A model generated the notes under the pieces. It searched no databases and was not told the origin of the DNA. It worked only from the letters and a program-made list of their open reading frames with translations. From Tetracladium setigerum (lineage: Eukaryota > Ascomycota > Leotiomycetes > Helotiales), in assembly GCA_031472005.1 (NCBI GenBank), contig PZJY01000001.1:4092001-4156000 (forward strand): 64,000 nt of DNA, in the 5' to 3' direction. Shown piece after piece: positions 55,912 through 64,000 of this stretch (position 1 is its first letter; each line of letters begins with the position of its first letter). Position numbers and translations under genes: made by a program.

Positions 55912-56615
55912 ATGTCAGAAATCAAAGCAGTTCTCTTCGACTTCATGGGCACATGTCTCGACTGGCATTCCAGCGTCACATCTGCCCTTCCCTCCTCCCT
56001 CCCAGAAGAAGTGAAATCACAATTCGCCCTCTCCTGGCGACAAGATTACTTCGATGCATGCGCAGCCCGAATCAAGAACAACGAGCCGCCAGAAAACATC
56101 GACATCACCCACCAACGAACCCTCCATCTAATGCTCAACAAACATCCAGATATCCAACCGCTCTTCACGCAAGAGTTACAAGATCAAGCAATCGCATCAT
56201 GGCACAAGCAAAAGGCCTGGCCCGAAGTAGTCGAAGCCATCCGTACCCTCAAAGAAGTGCATGGTTGGGAGGTGTATGTGCATGCGAATGGGACAACCAG
56301 GTTGCAGCTCAACATCACGCGATCAGCGGGCTTGAAATTTGATATGCTCTTCTCGAGTGAACTGTTGGGCGTGTATAAGCCGGCGCCGGAGAATTATCTG
56401 AGGGCTTTGGAGCTGTTGAAATTAAAGCCCGAGCAGTGCGTTACGGTTGCTGCTCATGCGTATGATTTGAGAGGGGCGAGGAAGGTGGGGATGAAGACGG
56501 TGTATGTTAGGAGGTGGACGGATGATATTTTGGAGGATCAGGAGAGGATCCGGGGGAGAATGATGCGTATCTTGAGGATATGAGGGAGTTGGGGGAGGTG
56601 ATTGCGAGGTTGTAG
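55912..56615 (+). CDS. Haloacid dehalogenase-type hydrolase, 1-nt frame break near the C terminus
   Basis: The frame encodes AVLFDFMGT with nucleophile Asp10 (motif I), VHANGTT near 124-129 (motif II), VYKPAPENY with Lys156 (motif III) and VAAHAYDLRGA with Asp185 (motif IV). These residues identify a class I HAD of the 2-haloacid dehalogenase type II group. The reaction (hydrolytic dehalogenation or phosphate release) cannot be decided. As written the frame stops at 56583 just after a G run (56552-56556). With one more G it continues RGENDAYLEDMRELG and stops at 56613-56615, the C terminus expected for the family (about 234 residues). A homopolymer undercall is likely. Confidence 0.85.
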
Positions 56616-57183
56616 GGGATTGTTGAGATATGAGATTTAGATTCTTCGGTATATCTTTGTTATGGCTTATTCATGAGTAACACAAGCAACCAGAAAAAGT
56701 CCTACTCGAAAGAAGCTCATGATTAAGACACAATATGACGTCCAGACTTAGCTATTGTGCAGATACTGTATGTCTATGTCCAATAGTCCAAGCTGAAGCG
56801 AGACAAAGTCCCAAATATATATATCTCTTGGCCTGATAGCCACACCCTGCCCTTGCAGTCTCACCGCCATTTGTGCATCTAGTCCCGAAGTAGTGAACAT
56901 GAGCGCATTTGCAGCAGCGTAAAGAGGTCTGCCATTGGCTGCCGTCCCCAGTTTTCTTCAATGTTGAAAGTTCCTCGAGGCCATCACTTTGCAGCAGCAC
57001 TTGTGACTTGCATCTCTCACTGTCTCCCACCCACCACAGCAGAGGTGCCTTCACCACCCCACCCCTCCACCCCTCTTTCCCTTCCCTTCTCTCCCCCCTC
57101 CTTCGCCCAGTCGGAGCCTGTACAGTAGTCGATTTCGTTAATGCGAGGGCCAGTGGTGCATAGTCCTTCCTTTCTCTTTCCCA
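56616..57183. other. Promoter/leader of the aminopeptidase gene
   Basis: About 570 bp hold no supported CDS. A C/T-rich stretch at 57040-57105 fits a fungal leader or promoter. The antisense frame at 56752-57201 has no motif. Confidence 0.5.
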
Positions 57184-60100
57184 ATGCGCGCCCTTAACCA
57201 CCTGTTGATTGATTTCACAATCTTGACTTCCGCCCTACGACGCCCAACTACAACAGTAACAACAGTTTCTGCTTTCGCCCCTTCAACACAGCGAAGGGCC
57301 TTTTCTTCTATATTACGCTCGCCTACTGCCTCTTGCGCCGCTCTTACCTCGTCTGTGTAAGCTACCTACCTACCTTGCCTACCTACACTCCTCCCTCACT
57401 CCTTCCTTCACTGCAGTATCAACAGCTTTCCTCTTTCGGAGAGACAACTCGAGGCTTACCTGCCTACCTATATTCACTGCTTTTCTTCTCTTCACTTCAC
57501 ATTCACGAAAGCTGACAACCTCTCCAAAGATTCCTCCCAAGCTGCAGACGCCCCCAAAACTTCAGACCTTCCAAACCAAATCCTACCACTTCCGCCATAC
57601 GGCACTGCTCACACCGGCGACACAACATGTGCAAATTCCATGGAGAAAAGGATGGCGGCCTCGGAGGAGCTGTGGACGTTACAAAGGGGAGAGAGATCTT
57701 GCCTGGCAATGTCGTCCCAACCCATTATGACTTGACCGTGGAGCCAGACTTCAAGACCTTGACCTACGAGGGTACCGTAATCATCGACCTGGACGTTGCA
57801 GTTGATTCTACTTCGATCTCGCTCAACACTCTGGAGATTGATATCCACAGCACCAAGATTCTCCTCGGTTCGGAAACTATCAGGTTAGAAATGGATTCCT
57901 CTCTGCTGTAATGACGGCAAGCCTCTAACATATATACAGCTCCGCACCAGAACTCGCCTATACCGAAGCCACCCAGACCACCAAGATCACTTTCGACAAG
58001 TCTCTTCCTAAAGGATCCAAGGCCCAGCTCCAAATCAAGTTCACCGGTGTTCTCAATGACAAGATGGCTGGTTTCTACCGTTCAACCTACAAGAATGCAG
58101 ATGGAAGCGAGGCGATCCTAGCCACAACACAATTGGAGGCTACCGATGCCAGACGAGCTTTCCCATGTTTCGACGAGCCTGCCCTCAAAGCGGAATGGAC
58201 CATTACACTGATTGCGGACAAGAAGCTCACTTGTTTGAGCAACATGGACGTGGCTTCGGAAACCGATGTCAAGACTGCAAGCGGTGTTGACAAGAAGGCC
58301 GTGAAGTTCAACAGATCCCCTCCTATGTCCACCTACTTGGTTGCCTTCATTGTTGGCGAGCTTAACTACATTGAAACCGACAAGTTCAGACTTCCAATCC
58401 GTGTCTACGCGCCACCAAACTCTGATATTGAGCATGGTCGTTTCTCCCTGGAACTTGCTGCCCGAACCCTTGAGTTCTATGAAAAGACCTTCGACAGCAA
58501 GTTCCCATTGCCAAAGATGGATATGGTTGCCATTCCCGATTTCGCTGCTGGTGCAATGGAAAACTGGGGTCTCATCACCTACAGAGTCGTCGATGTCATG
58601 TTTGACGAGAAGACCAGTGGTGCTGCTACTAAGGAGCGAGTTGCTGAGGTTGTTCAACACGAACTTGCACATCAATGGTTTGGTAACTTGGTTACAATGG
58701 ACTTCTGGGATGGTCTTTGGCTCAACGAAGGATTCGCCACATGGATGTCTTGGTACTCATGCAACAAATTCTTTCCAGAATGGAAAGTGTGGGAAGGTTA
58801 TGTCTCGGATACTCTCCAAGGTGCATTGTCGCTCGATTCCCTTCGCAGCAGTCATCCAATCGAGGTTCCAGTAAAGAGTGCAGACCAGGTCAGCCAAATT
58901 TTCGATGCAATCTCCTACTCCAAGGGATCGTGTGTCATTCGTATGATCTCTTCGTACTTGGGAGAAGATGTCTTCATGGAAGGTATTCGCAGATACTTGA
59001 AGAAGCACGCCTATGGCAACACACAAACTGGTGACCTTTGGGCTGCTCTTAGCGAGGCTAGTGGAAAGGATGTTGATCAAGTCATGGATATCTGGACCAA
59101 GCACGTTGGATTCCCCGTCGTTACTGTCACAGAGAACGCCGAGGACAAGTCTATCCACGTTAAGCAAAATCGTTTCCTCCGAACCGCCGATGTCAAGCCT
59201 GAAGAGGATCAAGTGCTCTACCCCGTTTTCTTGGGTATTCGATCCAAGGATGGCGTCGATGCGAAATCCGTCTTCTCCAGCCGAGAGGAGAATATCAAGG
59301 TTCCAGACCTTGATTTCTTCAAGTTGAATGCTGATCACACCAGCCCTTACCGAACCTCCTACACTCCTGAACGCTTGGAAAAGCTTGGAAAGGCAGCAAA
59401 GGAGGGTCTTCTGTCTGTTGAGGATCGTGCTGGAATGATTGCCGATGCGGGAGCTCTCGCAGCTTCAGGATATCAGAAGACCTCTGGTGTCTTGAACTTG
59501 CTGAAGGGATTCACAGGCGAGAAGCAATTCGTTGTGTGGGGTGAAATCATCACCCGTCTCAACGCAATTCAAGGTGCATGGATGTTCGAGGATCAAGAGG
59601 TCAGAGACGGCCTCGAGGCTTTCCAGAGAGAACTCGTCAGTGAACTTGCCCACAAGAAGGGCTGGGAATTCAAGGAAGATGACGATCACATCGAACAACA
59701 GTTCAAGGCAATGCTCTTTGGCAATGCTGGTTTGGCTGGTGACAAGATTATCATCAAGGCTGCCCAGGACATGTTTGCAAAGTTCGCTGAAGGAGACAAG
59801 TCCGCCGTACACCCAAACATTCGAGGCAGCGTCTTCGGAATGGCAGTCAAGAATGGCGGTGCAAAGGAGGTCAGTGATATCCAATTTCATTGTGAATTTC
59901 TAAGCTAACTCACCGCAGTACGATGTCGTCCTTGACACCTACCGTAACTCCAAGAACAGCGATGAGCGCAACACGGCTCTTCGCACGCTTGGACGTGCCA
60001 AGGATCCTGAATTAATCAAGCGAACACTCGCACTTCCTTTCGGTGGTGAGGTCAAGGAGCAAGATGTATACATGCCAATCAGCGCACTTCGAAGCCACCC

Positions 60101-60410
60101 TGAAGGCATTGAGGCTCTATACGGCTGGATGACCGATAACTGGGAGGAGATCGCAAAGCGATTCCCAGCTGGTCTTTCCATGCTTGGCTCTCTCGTCGGC
60201 ATGTGCACGTCCGGATTCAGCAGTGCGAAGGACGCTGAGCGTGTCAAGGCATTCTTCGCTGAGAAGAACACCAAGGGTTTCGATCAGTCTCTTGCTCAGA
60301 GCTTGGATGCTATTCGTGCTAAGGCTAATTGGTTGGAGAGAGACAGAGAAGATGTCAAGTCATGGGTTGATGCCCATGCTCGTGAAAAGAATATTAAAAG
60401 CGAGTTGTAG
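57184..60410 (+). CDS. M1 zinc aminopeptidase (Ape2/Aap1 type), probable dual start
   Basis: Exons are 57184-57356, 57530-57883, 57940-59869 and 59919-60410, all GT/AG. From the ATG at 57627 the protein has 892 residues. The upstream exon adds 90 in-frame residues. The M1 marks are GAMEN (290-294) and HELAH (326-330) with zinc ligand Glu349 in NEGF (numbers from the inner start). The C-terminal helical ERAP-like domain is complete. The enzyme removes N-terminal amino acids from peptides. The upstream segment is rich in Arg/Ser/Thr with almost no acid (TQRRAFSSILRSP), as in mitochondrial presequences with RxF-S processing. The inner start gives a cytosolic form. The 173-nt intron has a CTGAC branch site. 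Dual targeting is inferred. The enzyme identity is certain. Confidence 0.93.
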
Positions 60411-61039
60411 ATTGGGTTATGCATATATAGAAGAGCATAGCGCATCGTAAAGCATAATTATATTGGTAGATGGATGATAGATGGGGTTGAAAGACTCGTC
60501 ATCATGTATCCTTCTAGAAAATAAAAAACACTCATCACTCTGTCGTTGTTTGCCTGCCTTATCTCCCTGCTTGGAATCATGGAATGCTTTAGGCAGATTT
60601 AAGGAACAGTCTGATGCTTCTGCTGGGTATTCGGCTTGTAAACCTTCTTGTTTTGAATTTCTTAATAATAGGACTGCGGGATGGATAGACTTATGGTTTC
60701 ATCTAATCCGCTGCGTATTCGGCTCGTGCGTTGTGCGCTTTGAGCATTAGGAATGCCCATTTGATGCCGATTTAGAATTCATTAGAATTCATTGATATCA
60801 TTTGAAGAATGTTGGGAAGATGTTTTACTATTGATGAGCTCCCAGAACGGCGGTACCAGATCTGCAAAGCCAAGCCTCTACGTAATGCCATGCTTGGCAC
60901 TTACTTTCTTTAGCCTCGCGCACCAGATCACGCTCAACCATCTCCCCTCTTTCCCCCAGGTACCGGTACTTTCGTACCGCCTCAACAATTTGCATCCTCT
61001 TCTTTTTGGACTCTTTATTCGATATTTTACACTCCAACG
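60411..61039. other. Spacer between aminopeptidase and DGAT2
   Basis: About 630 bp with no supported gene. It should hold the aminopeptidase 3' UTR and the DGAT2 promoter. Confidence 0.55.
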
Positions 61040-62707
61040 ATGCCTGCGTCAACTTCAAAATTGAACACGGAGCCAGCGGATCCTGCAGAGCGGGAGAAGA
61101 AGCAACTACCGGCAAAGAGCTATGCAGATGCAGTCGATACGTCAGTAAATGTTGGGGGCGAGGAGGATTCAATGTCTGTCAAAAGACCAAAGATTGACAG
61201 GCAGGAATCTTCACATGAGTATTCTGCAGAGGTACGAGTGAGGAAGTTTGCGAACTGTTTGTCTATCTCCAGCATTTTTCTGATGTTCACTCCCTAGGGC
61301 ATCGACGATACTCCTCGAACTCCAACACGGCAGAAGCACCGGAAGGCAGCATCAAAGGGAATAAATGGCTCGGAAGGGAAGGCATCGAAGAGTAATGGGG
61401 TGTCTAAAGTAGTTGTACATCCAAATCAATTCTGTCGTGGAGGGCGCAGCTAACCGGCGCAGGACTTCGAGGACGAAGAGCACGACATTATGTTGCTTAA
61501 TTTTGAACGAAGCAATTCGAGACTCGCCTCTGTCAAACAAGATATCCAGGAGAATGGTCGTAACGATATACCGAAGCCCAAGAAGGAAAAGGAAGGCCTG
61601 AAAGCTGGACGACAAGCAGGTCAGAGATGGGGAACGAGTGCCATACGATTTGCACCTCTAAATGTTCCCCTACAACGCAGACTACAGACCTTGATGGTTC
61701 TATTCCATACTCTCAGTATCGCCCTTGGAGTGTCTATTTTCTTTTTCCTCTGCGCCATTCCATTATTCTGGCCACTACTTATTCCATACATGATATATTG
61801 CATGTCCTCGAAGGCATCCACAGACGGCAGGTTGAAGTTCCGCTCCGACTTTGCCAGGAAGTCGCCTATTTGGTCACTATTTGCATCTTACTTCCCAGCG
61901 AGGCTTCATAGAACCCAGGAATTACCTCCAACTCGAAAATATATCTTTGGTTATCATCCACACGGCATTATTTCTCACGGAGCCTTCGCAGCTTTCGGAA
62001 CGGAGGCGCTTGGTTTCTCTCAATTATTCCCGGGAATCAAAAACACCCTTCTTACGCTGGATTCTAATTTCAGAATTCCAATTTACCGAGAATATGCACT
62101 AGCCATGGGCCTAGCATCAGTCTCAAAAGAATCCTGCGAGAATTTGTTGAGCAGAGGAGGGACGAACAACGTAAGTCAGTCGTTATACTTTACTCCACAT
62201 GCTTGCTAACATTCTTTTTAGGAGGGAATGGGCCGTGCAATCACCATTGTCGTAGGAGGTGCCCGCGAATCCCTCGACGCCCTCCCATACTCCCTCCGCC
62301 TCGTCCTCAAACGCCGCAAGGGCTTCGTCAAGATGGCCATCCGCACCGGTGCCGACCTCGTCCCCGTCCTCGCTTTTGGCGAAAACGACCTCTATGACCA
62401 ATTCCACGCCGAAGCACACCCGCGCATCCACAAAGCGCAACTCCTGCTCAAAAAAGTCCTTGGCTTCACCGTGCCCCTCTTCCACGCCCGCGGCGTCTTC
62501 AATTACGATGTCGGACTGATGCCGTATCGCAGACCGCTTAATATTGTAGTTGGAAGACCGATTAAAGTCGATCAGGCGGTGACGCCGCAGCAGGATGTCA
62601 TCGATCGTGTGCATGAGGAGTATGTGACGGAGTTGGAGAGGTTGTGGGAGACGTGGAAGGACGAGTTTGCGCCGAATCGGAAGGAGGATTTGAAGATTTT
62701 GGAGTAA
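61040..62707 (+). CDS. DGA1: Diacylglycerol acyltransferase 2 family (Dga1)
   Basis: Exons are 61040-61231, 61298-61408, 61463-62170 and 62222-62707, with all junctions GT/AG and phase 0, giving 498 residues. The first about 155 residues are charged and poorly ordered. Two adjacent hydrophobic stretches follow (TLMVLFHTLSIALGVSIFFF and IPLFWPLLIPYMIYC) as the membrane hairpin. YHPHGIISHGAF carries the active-site HPHG. RGGTNN with GGARESLDA and RKGFVKMAIRTGADLVPV are further DGAT2 blocks. The enzyme makes triacylglycerol from diacylglycerol and acyl-CoA at the ER and lipid droplets. The N-terminal extension is longer than in yeast Dga1. A monoacylglycerol acyltransferase relative is less likely. 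Confidence 0.92.
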
Positions 62708-63776
62708 GATGGGTGAGATCATTGGTGTGCGAGGATTGAGGTCATTCATTATTGGAATCGAAGGCCCAAAAATTTGTATCAACAGTGTGGGTTTTTAAAG
62801 GTAGCTTTTTTTTTAAACTTGTTAACTTGTTAACTAGGTAGGTAGGTAATCACGGGAATTATGGATTTTATCAGTAATATTGAGCTTGCTGTCGCGCTTT
62901 TCAGTTGTGATTTTGAGTTGAGAAGGTAAGTGGTAAGTGCAGGCAGTAGGTTTCTTGCTTTTGGCCCAAGTTTTGACCTCTCCTCTGATAATGTTTGGAG
63001 AGTGTGAGTGCTATCAGAGAGTCCATGATGTGTATGTATGTAGGACTAGGAAATAGACATCAGATTTTTGTATTATCATAGAACGTGAAATGAGGTGAGA
63101 TAAGATCTTACTTGTCAAAGGCCAAAGGTCAAACACAGGTCAGGAGGATCAAGACATTGATTCCACTTCTGCTCAGCATCTCTACTTCTACGAACACGAA
63201 AACGATAACGACAACGACAACGAAAACGAAAAAGAAAAAGAACCCGATTGACTGTACAGTAGCTTAGTTCTCACTTTGCAGGCCTTGATTCTACGAAATA
63301 AGGTAAAGATTGTCTTGCGATGCTGCGGAAGGATTATAAAGGACAACGAGAAATGGTACCAAGACACCGAATATCAGGAAATATATTGTGAATTTGTGGA
63401 TTTGAATTAGAGAGATGATGACTTGTTGAAAAGATCTCCTATTTATTATTACCGCGAACACGAAAACGCATTCACTGCCGACCTCACTCAGCCTCTCATA
63501 CGTTTTGTGGAGTTGGATGAGCGCATCTCGAATGCGAATGTGCCCACCCGTTGGATGACTTCCAGCCCAAAGTCCCAAAAGTCACGTTGAGAAGGCTATC
63601 GCCCCCTACCCGAATACGAAAACGCCATTCACGTACTGCCAGCCAATGACAGCGGCCCTGATTGGTTATCCTGGACAGCCTTCCCCTATCCCAAAATTTA
63701 ATTTAAGGAACATCAACACCACCGCTTCTTTGCTGTCTCGCACAAACCCAACGAAACGACACAATTGAATCTCACA
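62708..63776. promoter_or_regulatory. Promoter region of the CYP51 gene
   Basis: The 1.07 kb upstream of the CYP51 start contain a threefold repeated motif (63191, 63455, 63611) and two CCAAT boxes in opposite orientation (63643-63647, and ATTGG at 63662-63666), about 110-135 bp before the start codon. In other fungi cyp51 promoters are controlled by the CCAAT-binding complex and sterol regulator SrbA. Whether it applies here is inference. Confidence 0.55.
63191..63624 (+). repeat. Three dispersed copies of CGAACACGAAAACG upstream of CYP51
   Basis: Exact 14-mers at 63191-63204 and 63455-63468, and a one-mismatch copy at 63611-63624. The last two also share flanking GC(C)ATTCAC...CTGCC, so similarity extends over about 30 bp. 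The first copy grades into an AACGA-type simple repeat. Confidence 0.85.
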
Positions 63777-64000
63777 ATGGGTCTTCTCGAACAGCTCAGT
63801 GGTCTCCTGGCCGGGCAGGTTGCCCAGCGAGGGCTCGCCATCGTCGCCGCAGGCGCGGTGTTCGCCTTCATCGTTCTATCAGTAGTTCTCAACGTCTTGT
63901 CGCAATTGCTATTCAAGAATCCCAATCAACCACCAGTGGTGTTCCATTGGTTCCCCATTCTCGGAAACACTATCTACTATGGCATGGATCCGTACGGATT
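63777..64000 (+). CDS. CYP51: Sterol 14-alpha-demethylase (CYP51/Erg11), 5' end only
   Basis: The ATG at 63777 opens a frame that runs off the window (about 74 residues visible). A membrane anchor lies at about residues 20-45 ([19 protein letters not shown]). Then come [20 protein letters not shown] and GMDPYG, the strongly conserved start of fungal CYP51. Family knowledge: an ER cytochrome P450 that removes the 14-alpha methyl of lanosterol/eburicol in ergosterol synthesis and is the target of azole fungicides. Heme-binding and substrate residues are beyond the window, so paralogue (A or B) and intron layout cannot be given. Confidence 0.93.
   Translation, partial: MGLLEQLSGLLAGQVAQRGLAIVAAGAVFAFIVLSVVLNVLSQLLFKNPNQPPVVFHWFPILGNTIYYGMDPYG

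Overview
The window looks like nuclear chromosomal DNA of a filamentous ascomycete. Introns are short (about 48-175 nt) with GTNNGT-type donors and CTAAC/CTGAC branch points. Genes are single and spaced, with no operons. A dispersed 5S rRNA gene is present, and the gene set is typically fungal (PalF/Rim8, DGAT2, DPH4, Mnd1, Kip2-type kinesin, STK19 homologue, 2EXR protein, NLR, CYP51). Intron style and the CYP51 N terminus suggest Leotiomycetes/Helotiales (Botrytis or Sclerotinia relatives), but genus cannot be proven from the sequence alone.

Layout. 1-4.6 kb: no confident gene, one 56-bp tandem duplication and eroded ORFs. 4.6-6.0 kb: SWIM-like zinc protein (+). 6.8-9.0 kb: membrane-anchored histidine acid phosphatase (-). 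9.8-11.7 kb: GT23 fucosyltransferase-like protein (-). 14.3-17.3 kb: Kip2/kinesin-7 motor (-). 17.3-22.0 kb: long intergenic region with repeats. 22.1-23.3 kb: STK19 homologue (-). 24.3-25.3 kb: unknown membrane protein (-), divergent from a large NLR at 25.6-29.5 kb (+). 30.0-30.9 kb: histidine phosphatase of the phosphoglycerate mutase family (+). 34.0-36.2 kb: C2H2 factor (+). 38.0-39.1 kb: decayed coding relic (-). 39.7-42.2 kb: PalF/Rim8 arrestin (-). 44.3-45.0 kb: Mnd1 (-). 45.8 and 49.5 kb: a 5S fragment and a complete 5S gene. 47.2-48.4 kb: polytopic membrane protein (-). 50.1-51.0 kb: HPP-family membrane protein (-). 52.1-53.1 kb: 2EXR protein (-). 53.8-54.1 kb: small membrane protein (+). 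54.5-55.2 kb: DPH4 (+). 55.9-56.6 kb: haloacid dehalogenase (+). 57.2-60.4 kb: M1 aminopeptidase (+). 61.0-62.7 kb: DGAT2 (+). 63.8-64.0 kb: start of CYP51 (+), cut by the window edge.

Most genes are unrelated housekeeping functions. The accessory element that stands out is the NLR. It predicts an N-terminal membrane segment, an alpha/beta-hydrolase domain, an NB-ARC NTPase and nine 42-residue TPR units. Some repeat units are almost identical and appear to have spread as 84-residue dimers. This is the pattern expected of a fungal self/non-self or immune receptor under rapid repeat evolution. It shares a 286-bp divergent promoter with a membrane protein of unknown function.

A second theme is data quality or gene decay. 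Three otherwise well-conserved genes (C2H2 factor, PalF twice, haloacid dehalogenase) lose frame at short G runs in a way that one extra G would repair. All four runs are G on the given strand. A fifth gene (phosphoglycerate mutase-like) lacks a usable splice donor where one is expected. Undercalled homopolymers are the simplest explanation.
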